A stretch of 51,961 nucleotides of DNA from Desulfurococcales archaeon ex4484_217_1. Its GTDB lineage: Archaea; Thermoproteota; Thermoprotei_A; EX4484-217-1. The stretch covers positions 1 to 51,961 of the forward strand of contig NJED01000013.1 in the NCBI GenBank assembly GCA_002254745.1. The letters run 5' to 3'. Under the pieces are notes generated by a model. The model saw only the letters and a list, made by a program, of their open reading frames with translations, was not told where the DNA came from and searched no databases. Below, in pieces: positions 41,341 to 49,234 of this stretch (the first letter of the stretch is position 1; the number at the start of each line of letters is the position of its first letter). Both the position numbers and the translations under genes were made by a program.

Positions 41341-42138
41341 AGGATGCGTAGCTTGAATATTATGGAGTATGTTAAAACCAATGTTCCAACTATTTCTCCA
41401 ACAGATTTGGCGACAAAAGCTAGAGCTATTCTCAGAGATTTTAAGTTAAGAACACTCCCCGTAGTTGAGGATGAAAAACTTGTAGGAATCATTACTAGGA
41501 TAAGTATTTTAACCATAACCTCATCTAAATCTAATCTCCTCGTAAGAGATATCATGGAAGAGCCCAAAATCGCGCTTAAGCCCAGTTTTAGCTTGAAAAA
41601 AGCAGTTAAAGAAATGTTAGAAGCCGATGTATGGTACGCGCCTGTGATTTCAGAAGACGGTAAGTTCATAGGAATATTTGGATTAGAAAATGTGATTAAG
41701 AAGTTTTACAATGAAGATATTCCAGTAAACAATGTGCCAATAAAGGAGTTCATGACCACAGATGTTATAACTGTAAGTAGTGACGATGAGGTTTCAGTAA
41801 TTCTTCATAAAATGCTCAAGTACAGGTTTTCGGGATTACCCGTAGTGGATGATAGAAGGAGAGTTGTAGGAATAGTAACAGAATACGATATTCTCAAATT
41901 CGGTATGTCAAGAATACTCCTAGAATCTGAAAGGTCAAAAGGATATAGGAGGGTAAGAGCGCGGGAAATAATGAGCACAGCAGTGTACAAGGTAACACCT
42001 AATACTCCACTTAGAGATGTGGCTAAGATTATGGTCGAAAAAGATATAGGAAGAGTTGTTGTGGTTAATGAGAAGAACGAACTTATAGGCATAGTCGATA
42101 GAGAGGATGTAGTAAGAGCATACATGAAGTACATGTAG
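41341..42138 (+). CDS. Four-CBS-domain protein
   Basis: Two Bateman modules in tandem, about 265 residues: VKTNVPTISPTDLATKARAI with LVGIITRISIL; IMEEPKIALKPSFSLKKAVK with FIGIFGLENVI; FMTTDVITVSSDDEVSVILH with VVGIVTEYDIL; IMSTAVYKVTPNTPLRDVAK with LIGIVDREDVV. No other domain. ATG 41341 is preferred over TTG 41335. It lies 60 bp after one CBS gene and 19 bp before another. Likely a nucleotide sensor; partner unknown. Confidence 0.9.
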   Translation, partial: RMRSLNIMEYVKTNVPTISPTDLATKARAILRDFKLRTLPVVEDEKLVGIITRISILTITSSKSNLLVRDIMEEPKIALKPSFSLKKAVKEMLEADVWYAPVISEDGKFIGIFGLENVIKKFYNEDIPVNNVPIKEFMTTDVITVSSDDEVSVILHKMLKYRFSGLPVVDDRRRVVGIVTEYDILKFGMSRILLESERSKGYRRVRAREIMSTAVYKVTPNTPLRDVAKIMVEKDIGRVVVVNEKNELIGIVDREDVVRAYMKYM

Positions 42139-42157
42139 TTAAGAGGTTTAGAAAACT

Positions 42158-43102
42158 ATGAGACATACGTTCGTACCTCCTAAACGTATTAGACCTGAAG
42201 GTTTAAGATATATAAGAAGCGATGGCAAGCCTAACTTCTCTTCTAGGGTTTATGAAAAACCCAGCGAGTTATCGATAATAGCTAAAAGACCTGTAGTAAC
42301 AATCACCCACATTAAACCTGTAGGTGAAGCCATTAAGGTAATGACTGTTAAAGGCTATAGGAGATTACCTGTAACAACAGCTACAGGAGTTCTTAAGGGA
42401 ATGCTAGCAGCAACAGATATTGTTAACTACTTTGGTGGTGGAGAATACTATAACATAGTGTTAAACAGGCACAACGGTAACATATATAGAGCATTAACAG
42501 AGCCCATAAAGTCAATTATGAGTAAAAACCCCATATATGCTACTACAATTGATGACTTAACATATGTTATAGAGTTAATGGTAAAATACGGTGTAGGTGC
42601 TGTACCCGTAGTTGATGAAGAAACAATGAAGGTATATGGTATTGTAACAGAAAGAGATATTGTAAATCATTTACGAGAGAAAACTTTGGGTATCAAAGTT
42701 TCGGAGTTCATGACGAAAAACGTTATTACGATTCCTCAAGACTCCTCAATAAAGGAGGCAGCTAAAACAATAGTTAAGATGGGTTTTAGAAGATTACCTA
42801 TAGTGGACGATAAAGGCTATGTTAAAGGAATGATAACAGCTAGAAGCATAGTAAGATTTTTAGGGTCAAGCAAGGTTTTCGAATACGTTATCTCAGGAAG
42901 TGTTGAAGAAGCTTTAAGTGCTCCAGTAACGGCTGCAATTATAAGTAAAATCGTAACTGTAAATCCAGATGTAGATATAGGTGAAGCGGTAAATGAAATG
43001 ATAAAACATAAGGTAGGCTCCGTGCTTGCTGTAGAAGGTAATAGGCTTGTAGGAATACTTACTGAGAGAGACGTTATGTATGCTCTAGCTTTAAAAAGAT
43101 AA
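42158..43102 (+). CDS. Four-CBS-domain protein with N-terminal extension
   Basis: An arginine- and proline-rich extension (first 40 residues: RHTFVPPKRIRPEGLRYIRS) precedes four CBS motifs: VVTITHIKPVGEAIKVMTVK; IMSKNPIYATTIDDLTYVIE with VYGIVTERDIV; FMTKNVITIPQDSSIKEAAK with VKGMITARSIV; KIVTVNPDVDIGEAVNEMIK with LVGILTERDVM. The first is followed by a GEYYNIVLNRHNGNIYRA insertion. Third of a run of CBS genes. Confidence 0.9.
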   Translation: MRHTFVPPKRIRPEGLRYIRSDGKPNFSSRVYEKPSELSIIAKRPVVTITHIKPVGEAIKVMTVKGYRRLPVTTATGVLKGMLAATDIVNYFGGGEYYNIVLNRHNGNIYRALTEPIKSIMSKNPIYATTIDDLTYVIELMVKYGVGAVPVVDEETMKVYGIVTERDIVNHLREKTLGIKVSEFMTKNVITIPQDSSIKEAAKTIVKMGFRRLPIVDDKGYVKGMITARSIVRFLGSSKVFEYVISGSVEEALSAPVTAAIISKIVTVNPDVDIGEAVNEMIKHKVGSVLAVEGNRLVGILTERDVMYALALKR

Positions 43103-43129
43103 GACTAGATTAACGGTGTATCTCGTACA

Positions 43130-43607
43130 ATGTCGAAAAAGCTAAAGTTCATAGCAGACACAATGCTTGGAAGCTTAGCTAGATGGCTTAGAATGCTAGG
43201 ATACGACACACTATATTCCAGAGACTATAGTGACAAAGAAATATTAGAACTAGCTTCTAAAGATTCCAGAATAATATTAACCAGGGATTTAAGCCTCCAT
43301 AGGAAAGCTCAAAAACGCAAATTAAAATCCATATATTTAGAAAATGAAACTATTCAAGGAAAATTGGCCTTATTAGCTTTAAAACTGAAAATAAACCTTG
43401 AACTAAACCCTGATAATTCAAGATGCCCCATATGCAATGGTATCTTAGTTAGGGCTTCGAAAGAAGAGGTGTTAAATAAGGTGGGTATGTACTTCCTGCG
43501 GTAAAGTGTATTGGAAAGGTAAGCACTGGACAACTATGAATAAAATATTAAGTGAGGTTAGGGAAAGAATAACTTACGAGCGTGGGGAAAGTGGTTTCAC
43601 TAAGTGA
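43130..43607 (+). pseudogene. Mut7-C RNase-domain protein, frameshifted in its zinc ribbon
   Basis: The Mut7-C family joins a PIN-like nuclease fold to a C-terminal zinc ribbon. The first part is complete: KFIADTMLGSLARWLRMLGY, RIILTRDLSLHRKA and the first zinc pair SRCPICNGIL. The frame then ends KVGMYFLR at 43504. Two bases short, the other frame gives VCTSCGKVYWKGKHW (the second zinc pair and the family end) and stops at 43607. The expected bases are GTGTGGGTATGT where the sequence has GTGGGTATGT (43481-43490), so a 2-bp loss explains the break. The tail overlaps the AMMECR1 start by 26 bp. Confidence 0.85.
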
Positions 43608-44202
43608 ATTCACGTTGGAAGATGGGAAGTACCTTGTAAGTCTTGCTAGAAGAACTGTTGAAACATATCTTAAAGCTGGAATTAAAATAACTACCCCTAA
43701 GAATTTACCTTCAAAATACTATGAAAAACTAGGCGTATTTGTAACTATAGAGTGCTTAAAACAAGTAGGTATAAAAGCAATTAAAGAGCTACGAGGGTGC
43801 ATAGGGTACCCTTACCCTATTAAGCCATTAATTGAGGCATTAATAGATTCGGCAATATCAGCTGCTGTTGAAGACCCTCGGTTCCCACCGATGAAATACC
43901 ATGAATTAGACGATGTTGTTTTCGAAGTCTCTATTTTGTCTAAACCTGAAGAAATTAAGGTTAGTAGTAGAAAGGAACTACCTAAACACATTGTTATCGG
44001 TAGAGACGGATTAATTGTAGAATATGGGTGGTTTAAAGGACTCCTACTACCACAAGTTCCTGTTGAATATAAGTGGGATACTGAAACATTTCTTGCAGAA
44101 ACATGTATGAAAGCAGGTTTACCCCCTGATTCCTGGCTAATAAGTGATGTTAAAGTTTATAGGTTTGAAGCAGTAATATTTTGCGAAAAAACACCTAATT
44201 AG
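43582..44202 (+). CDS. AMMECR1-domain protein
   Basis: Conserved in archaea and eukaryotes; biochemical role not settled. Family motifs include GVFVTIECLK, the signature ELRGCIGYPYPIKPLIEALI, SAAVEDPRFPPMKYHELDDV, FEVSILSKPEEI and LLLPQVPVEYKWDTETFLAETCMKAGLP. The length of 206 residues is usual and the gene is intact. The start is GTG 43582, inside the end of the Mut7-C gene, so the two are coupled. Confidence 0.93.
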   Translation: MGKVVSLSEFTLEDGKYLVSLARRTVETYLKAGIKITTPKNLPSKYYEKLGVFVTIECLKQVGIKAIKELRGCIGYPYPIKPLIEALIDSAISAAVEDPRFPPMKYHELDDVVFEVSILSKPEEIKVSSRKELPKHIVIGRDGLIVEYGWFKGLLLPQVPVEYKWDTETFLAETCMKAGLPPDSWLISDVKVYRFEAVIFCEKTPN

Positions 44203-44285
44203 TTGTCATCGATAGTTCAAAGGAAATTCCATGCAAAGAGAATATATTTACTCTTTCCTATGGTAAGAGAAAAATATATGCTTAC

Positions 44286-44774
44286 GTGGAATTAGAGAAA
44301 CCCCCGCTACTCAAGACAGCAATGAAGTTTATGGAAAATATTCTTTTAGGAAAGAAGAATATAAGCAATAAGGACCCATTCATACAGCTATTTAGCATTG
44401 AGGGGGCACTAGTAGTTAACCCCCCTGGTATCGCCGTAAATAAGTGCAATAATAACGAGGTAGTTCTCATAGCTGTTTTTAAAGAAGCTATAAATAACGT
44501 ACCTTTGTCAAAAATGGAAAAGGAAATTTCGTTGAGCTTCACTGAACTTTCACAATACTATTCACGTGAACATTGTAAAGTAAGGTTTTTTAGTGAAATA
44601 TCGAAAAAATATGCCCAAGCTTCCTCATGCATCAATGAAAATATGTTCTTCCTCGTTAAACGTAACATCATGGAAAAGGCTATTAAAAAACTAATACTTA
44701 AAGGCGTAGACCCCGATGAAATATACGTCCTAGGATTGTTCAGCAAATGCTGCATAGTTTCTCACCGAACATAG
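44286..44774 (+). CDS. Unknown soluble protein
   Basis: A 162-residue protein with alternating strands and helices (IEGALVVNPPGIAVNKCNNN, EVVLIAVFKEAI, NENMFFLVKRNIMEKAIKKL, GVDPDEIYVLGLFSKCCIV). Four Cys are scattered. I do not recognise the family. GTG 44286 is the first start; no clear ribosome site. It follows the AMMECR1 gene by 83 bp in the same direction and has the base composition of the surroundings. Confidence 0.55.
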   Translation: MELEKPPLLKTAMKFMENILLGKKNISNKDPFIQLFSIEGALVVNPPGIAVNKCNNNEVVLIAVFKEAINNVPLSKMEKEISLSFTELSQYYSREHCKVRFFSEISKKYAQASSCINENMFFLVKRNIMEKAIKKLILKGVDPDEIYVLGLFSKCCIVSHRT

Positions 44775-44778
44775 ATTC

Positions 44779-44931
44779 CTAACATATTAATACACCTAGT
44801 TCAGGCAACATGGCTCCTGTTCTATGCTCAGACTTAAGTCTACTAATTATACGGTCCCTAGCATGGTCAAGATTGATTAAAGAATAATCAGAGCATTTAA
44901 TGTACCTAGGAACTTGAAAAATGAAAAATAA
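44779..44931 (-). pseudogene. Orphan C-terminal gene fragment without a start codon
   Basis: A 50-codon open stretch on the minus strand that reads like the end of a real protein: FQVPRYIKCSDYSLINL, then DHARDRIISRLKSEHRTGAM and PELGVLIC, followed by a stop. It is bounded upstream by a stop and contains no usable start codon before the conserved-looking part. It sits just downstream of the broken GPN GTPase in the same direction, as an operon partner would. I cannot name the family. Confidence 0.35.
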
Positions 44932-44947
44932 TCACTACCAATTATGG

Positions 44948-45667
44948 CTAAGTAAGATCTCCGCAAACGCAGAATGCTTCGTGGACTAGGTAGTGTAGTT
45001 CCTCTATTCCTTCACCTGTTTTTGCTGAAACTATTACTGGCCTTAATGACTGGCTAAACTCCCTAACTATGTCTGTAACTCTTCATAACTAACTCTTTAA
45101 ACGCATCAGTGTCTTCTACTATGAGCTTTACTGTTTCACGGTCTTTAATAAGATCTGCCTTATTGACTATCGGAACAACAGTTATATCAACAACAGTTAT
45201 ATCTAGTCTTAGCTGGATGAGTATTGATGTTGTCCATGCAACTACAAGGTCTATAGGTGTTGACATTGTTTCACCATCAACGATGAAAACTCCAACTGTA
45301 GGGCCTAGCTCCTTAAGTTTAGAGATAAAGTAGTGGCCGCTACCTCCATTTGCCCGGGAGTATCTATTATCACGAAATCATATCTTCTCTTGAAGACTTC
45401 ATGGCTAAGTGTTTTGTCTGAGTATTCTAGAATCATATCGCTTGCTTTCATGAATGCTCCATTAGGTCCTAAACCATACTTCGCCATTAGCTCTTCAACT
45501 GTGAAAAGTTTTCTAACATCGAAGTCGGGTTTGTAGGGTATTACTTTAGCTCCGGGATCAAGATTTACAATACCTACATTGTAACCTTGCTTCTTCAACC
45601 ATTCACTATAGTATTTAGTTAAGCTTGTTTTCCCTGAACCCGCGGTTCCTAACATTACTACGAACAA
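44948..45667 (-). pseudogene. GPN-loop GTPase, broken by two frameshifts
   Basis: GPN-loop GTPases are dimeric P-loop proteins linked in eukaryotes to RNA polymerase assembly. The first frame has VMLGTAGSGKTSLTKYYSEW (P-loop), GPNGAFMKASDMILE (GPN loop) and FVIIDTPGQMEV. It then shifts frame near 45345; a second frame gives GHYFISKLKELGPTVGVFIV and IVNKADL (G4), and after a further shift near 45080 a third frame gives TDIVREFSQSLRPVIVSAKT (G5) and VCGDLT. A 15-bp tandem duplication at 45174-45203 adds TVVDI inside the strand before NKAD. About 250 residues in total, as for the family. Confidence 0.85.
45174..45203. repeat. Two exact 15-bp tandem copies inside the GPN gene
   Basis: AACAACAGTTATATC occurs twice head-to-tail (45174-45188 and 45189-45203). 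On the coding (minus) strand it inserts five residues (DITVV twice) in a conserved beta strand, which marks it as a recent slippage or duplication event rather than family sequence. Confidence 0.85.
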
Positions 45668-45750
45668 TAGTCTTTCACCTATGGTAGAAACTACCTAGTA
45701 AACAACATACATATTGTTTATGCTAAATTAGGTTATTAGCCTAGTTTATG

Positions 45751-47565
45751 TTAAGGCATTTTTGCTTCTTCTACTCTCCTAAGCTGCTTCTTATACATTT
45801 CAGCTATTTCATGGACTGTAGTAGCATCTTCTGGTCCTTTATCAGGTCTCCACCTTATGAATCTTGGGAATCTAATGGCTAACCCTGCTCCTGGCTTCAT
45901 CTTACCCCAGTAGCATGTATGTATTGGTGATAACGTTATTTCGGCACCTATTATTTCAGCAACTATCTGCGGAACAAACCATACGTCAGCTTCCATTTTG
46001 GAATCTACACGAGGATGCTTATGGTCTATTATTAAGTCCTTGAACATTTCGGGAAGCTTCTCTAAATCCTCATCTGTGAAACCACTACCTACTTTACATA
46101 CTGTTCTAAACACGTCTGCTTCAGGATCGTATGCTGCCATAAGTAATGCACCATAAGTTCCAGCTCTTCTACCTCTACCGTAGAATGCTCCAACAGCTAC
46201 AAGATCTACTGTGTCCATCATTTCGCTCTTATAATCTCTCTTATACTTAATCCACAACCAACCTCTTGCCCCCGCCTGATATATTGCGTTCTGATGTAGT
46301 GCTTTAGCTACTATACCCTCACAACCGCTCTCTATGGCTTTCAGGAAGAACTCCTCTATTTCATCAGGGTTATCCGTGATTATTGCTTCAGCAAGTCTGA
46401 ACCTGTCAGTTTCATCAATAATACTCTTAAGTTTCTCTCTTCTCTCAATAATTGGCTTTTGAGTGTAATCCACGCCATCAGCGTACAGTAAATCAAATAG
46501 GAATACTGAAACAGGATACTCCTTCATAGCGGTATGAATATCGTGTTTTCTCCTTCTCCTCATAAGTTCCTGGAATGGCCTTAGTTCACCAGTGTCTGGG
46601 TCTATGCACACTATTTCTCCTTCAACAATAGCTTCGTTTGCTTTAATGTAATTCCTAGCATAGTCTTGAACATCAGGATACTGGTGGGTTATGTTTTCTA
46701 GTCTTCTAGAGAAAATCCATATTTTATCTCCCTTCTTATGTATTTGAGCTCTCTCACCATCATACTTAAATTCCGCAAGAACCTTACCCCCAGTTTTCAT
46801 AAGTATTTCCCTTGGAGAACTAAGTCTTTCAGCAAGCATCGGTCTAATAGGTCTACCAACAGTAACGGCCATTGTCTTTAAAGCTTCAATACCTTTCTCA
46901 GCTAGAAGCCTTGCAACATAACCTAAATCACTACATAGGTTATACGCTCTCTCAATAACCGGTCTAGCCAGCTTTGTTTTACCGTAAACTATTGCTAAAG
47001 CATCCATCATAGTTGCTTCAGCAACACCTAATCTCAACCTACCCTCAACAATTCTAACCAGGTACTTTGCCTCCTTAGCTGTAGCATCTTGAAGTAGTCC
47101 TCCAAGAAGCTTCACTTTTAAATCTATTGACCCCGGACCCGTCGTCTTAGCTATCTTATCTAGTGTTGTATACACTCTAGTTACCGTTAAAGGCTTAACA
47201 ACCTGTATGCCGAAGAACGCTGTTAAAGCTGCCTGCCTCTTCTTAGACTTTAATATTTCAGCAGCTTTACCTAAATCTCCAAGCCTCTTAAACTCCTTCT
47301 CAACAACACCATCTGAGAAACCAGTAGCCATAGATATTGCTCTAATTATAAGTCTCTCGCCAATACCTAGCTCAGGCATTCCCATCCAGTCTGGGTAGAG
47401 TTTACCCTGCATTAAGTAAACAACTTTATCAATAACTTCAGCAGGTGTTTTTCTAAACAACTGAACAAGTAGAGCAGTCATTTCAGTACGTTTCGTCGTT
47501 AATTCAAGCTTCTCAAATATGTCGGTTAGTGCTTTAAACTCTAAATCCCCTTTAACCGCAGACAC
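45751..47565 (-). CDS. lig: ATP-dependent DNA ligase (archaeal LigB type)
   Basis: Seals nicks in replication and repair. The N-terminal DNA-binding domain (about 1-220, with DLKVKLLGGLLQDA and VRIVEGRLRLGVAEATMMDA) is followed by the adenylation domain: motif I AEFKYDGERAQIHK (Lys267 takes the AMP), motif III VSVFLFDLLYADG, motif IV GCEGIVAKAL, motif V WLWIKYKRDY. The OB domain ends with RFPRFIRWRPDKGPEDATT. The length of 604 residues is normal and there is no lesion. Confidence 0.96.
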   Translation of the reverse strand: MSAVKGDLEFKALTDIFEKLELTTKRTEMTALLVQLFRKTPAEVIDKVVYLMQGKLYPDWMGMPELGIGERLIIRAISMATGFSDGVVEKEFKRLGDLGKAAEILKSKKRQAALTAFFGIQVVKPLTVTRVYTTLDKIAKTTGPGSIDLKVKLLGGLLQDATAKEAKYLVRIVEGRLRLGVAEATMMDALAIVYGKTKLARPVIERAYNLCSDLGYVARLLAEKGIEALKTMAVTVGRPIRPMLAERLSSPREILMKTGGKVLAEFKYDGERAQIHKKGDKIWIFSRRLENITHQYPDVQDYARNYIKANEAIVEGEIVCIDPDTGELRPFQELMRRRRKHDIHTAMKEYPVSVFLFDLLYADGVDYTQKPIIERREKLKSIIDETDRFRLAEAIITDNPDEIEEFFLKAIESGCEGIVAKALHQNAIYQAGARGWLWIKYKRDYKSEMMDTVDLVAVGAFYGRGRRAGTYGALLMAAYDPEADVFRTVCKVGSGFTDEDLEKLPEMFKDLIIDHKHPRVDSKMEADVWFVPQIVAEIIGAEITLSPIHTCYWGKMKPGAGLAIRFPRFIRWRPDKGPEDATTVHEIAEMYKKQLRRVEEAKMP

Positions 47566-47628
47566 AATTATTCCCCTAAATATATGTTAGGTGGAGAATA
47601 AACTTAAACGCTTAGGGTACAATAGTTT

Positions 47629-47695
47629 AGAACCCTGTGATGATTACCCGGCAAGTCTGAGTTAATGATTGATCACGAGTTACGCTGAGGGTTTC
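47629..47695 (+). ncRNA. Box C/D sRNA (dual guide)
   Basis: All elements of an archaeal C/D guide RNA are present in order: stem strand AACCC (47631-47635), C box GTGATGA (47637-47643), guide TTACCCGGCAAGT, D' box CTGA (47657-47660), spacer, C'-like TGATTGA (47666-47672), guide TCACGAGTTACG, D box CTGA (47685-47688), stem strand GGGTT. The D' guide is complementary to ACTTGCCGGGTAA, nearly identical to the strongly conserved 23S rRNA stretch CUUGUCGGGUAAG just 3' of helix 69. The target of the D guide is not recognised. Confidence 0.85.
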
Positions 47696-47719
47696 TTAAC
47701 CTTTTAGAGGTGTGGTTTA

Positions 47720-48628
47720 TTGGAGAAAATAATCGTCTTTTCAATACTCTACTGCATAACATATCTCGAAAACATGAAACTGAGAAGCAAAAATGAGGTC
47801 CTCATGGAGGAAAATAGGGAATTAAGAATAGTTAAGGAGGAGTATGAGAAGGTTCTCCAAAACTACACTAAATTAGCTGAAAAATATAGCGAAACTGTAG
47901 AAGTAATTAAGAAGTATGAACATGAAATATCAGTAATTAAGACCCTATCAACAGTAGCCTTCCGCGACAAGCTCATGGAGTTAGCTAGTAAAATAAATGA
48001 GAGAGTTCATGGGGGAAAGAACTTTATTAGACCTAATGAAGTAGAAGACGTTGTTAAAAATATTATTGGACATAAGTTCAACGAGAAAACCCTAGGGAAA
48101 GACCTTTACCAAGCGTTCTCATATGTAGTAAGAACCATTAAATACTCTAAGGACTCAATATACCCTGTTATTAAGGAGGTAAATGTTAGCGTAGAAGACG
48201 CTACCTACAACATAACTGTAGAAGTAGATTGGATTACTGAAGTATATCAAACGCCTTTGGAAACCATAGAACGAGGAGAAGGAGACTGCGAAGATATGGC
48301 GTACTTAGCTGCGAGCATTATTCAAAACTATTTAGGAGAAAATAAGGATTACGAAGTATACGTTTTCCAAGTACTATGGAATGGTGGAGGACATGCAGCC
48401 CTAATAGTAAGACATAGGTGCGGAACAATAGCGATAATAGATCCTGCTGGAAAATACTATACGGGAAAAGCTAACACCGTAGAATTCAATGATGCCAGAG
48501 ACGGGCTTCTTAAATGGTTTGAATATTGGGGTATAAATGAGTATAACTTCAGAAAAGCATGGTTCGTAAGCGTTATTGGTGAAGCTTACATAGACAGTAT
48601 TGAAAGCGCTATTAGCTTCTTAGACTAG
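47720..48628 (+). CDS. Transglutaminase-like cysteine protease-fold protein, membrane-linked
   Basis: A hydrophobic N-terminal segment (IIVFSILYCITYLENM) is followed by a coiled coil (residues 22-75, EVLMEENRELRIVKEEYEKV) and a transglutaminase-like domain. The catalytic triad is visible: Cys in ERGEGDCEDMAYLAASI, His in WNGGGHAALIVRH, Asp in IAIIDPAGKYY. Such domains hydrolyse or transfer peptide amide bonds, often in wall- or secretion-associated proteins. The start is TTG 47720 after GAGGTGTGG. Its C-terminus overlaps the convergent gene by 17 bp. Confidence 0.82.
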   Translation: MEKIIVFSILYCITYLENMKLRSKNEVLMEENRELRIVKEEYEKVLQNYTKLAEKYSETVEVIKKYEHEISVIKTLSTVAFRDKLMELASKINERVHGGKNFIRPNEVEDVVKNIIGHKFNEKTLGKDLYQAFSYVVRTIKYSKDSIYPVIKEVNVSVEDATYNITVEVDWITEVYQTPLETIERGEGDCEDMAYLAASIIQNYLGENKDYEVYVFQVLWNGGGHAALIVRHRCGTIAIIDPAGKYYTGKANTVEFNDARDGLLKWFEYWGINEYNFRKAWFVSVIGEAYIDSIESAISFLD

Positions 48629-49139
48629 ACCTTTTCTTCTTAGTTTTCTCGAACATTTTCTCTAAAGTCCATTTAATAGAGCTTTTAATATCCATTCTCC
48701 TACGCTCATCAAATATGTTTTTAAGCCTAATTTCCTTGATTATCTTCCTATCAACTATAATTTCGTAGTCAAAAGCTTTTGAAGGGTCAAGCTGACCTCT
48801 CTCTATACGGTCTAAATCCTTCTTTTTAATACCTTCAAGAACTCTTGCTATGAAGAACTGTCTGAACGGAGGAACATCTACTGAAAGTTCGGTAAAAGGT
48901 ACTATTCTCATCTCAGTTTTTCCAACATACATTTCGGCTAATAATGTTCCATCAGAGCTTCTTAGAGGCACTATTTTCTCTCCAGGCCTAGGCTCAGCTT
49001 TTATAGGGCTATGGGGACCTATCATACCGGACTCTAATAAGCTAAGTATTAGTTCAAGAACCTCCTTTTCTTTCTTAAGTTCTTGAATCTTCTCTTCAAG
49101 AAACTTCTTAATTTCATCAACCTTTATGTGTTCACCCAT
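48612..49139 (-). CDS. Conserved crenarchaeal protein, unknown
   Basis: A 175-residue soluble protein. The first 40 residues are a charged helix (IKKFLEEKIQELKKEKEVLE). The middle has short strands, LRSSDGTLLAEMYVGKTEMR and PFTELSVDVPPFRQFFIARV, and the C-terminus is basic and helical (WTLEKMFEKTKKKRSS). The charged lead helix may be a coiled coil for dimerisation. I do not recognise a function. The gene stands alone, convergent with the transglutaminase-like gene. Confidence 0.6.
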   Translation of the reverse strand: MGEHIKVDEIKKFLEEKIQELKKEKEVLELILSLLESGMIGPHSPIKAEPRPGEKIVPLRSSDGTLLAEMYVGKTEMRIVPFTELSVDVPPFRQFFIARVLEGIKKKDLDRIERGQLDPSKAFDYEIIVDRKIIKEIRLKNIFDERRRMDIKSSIKWTLEKMFEKTKKKRSSLRS

Positions 49140-49234
49140 TACCTAGAAACCACCCTATGCAACCACTAGTCAAATTATTAGTATGGGGAAATAAAAACTA
49201 TATTATTTTTGCGGCATTTTATTTAGCTGTTCTT

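Noticed and set aside
44286..44774. Reading this region as part of the GPN operon.
   Set aside because: It is on the opposite strand and separated from GPN by the orphan fragment.
45063..45266. A separate small gene at the 3' end of the GPN locus.
   Set aside because: It reads as the G4 part of the GPN GTPase (PIVNKADL) in a shifted frame, so it belongs to the broken GPN gene.
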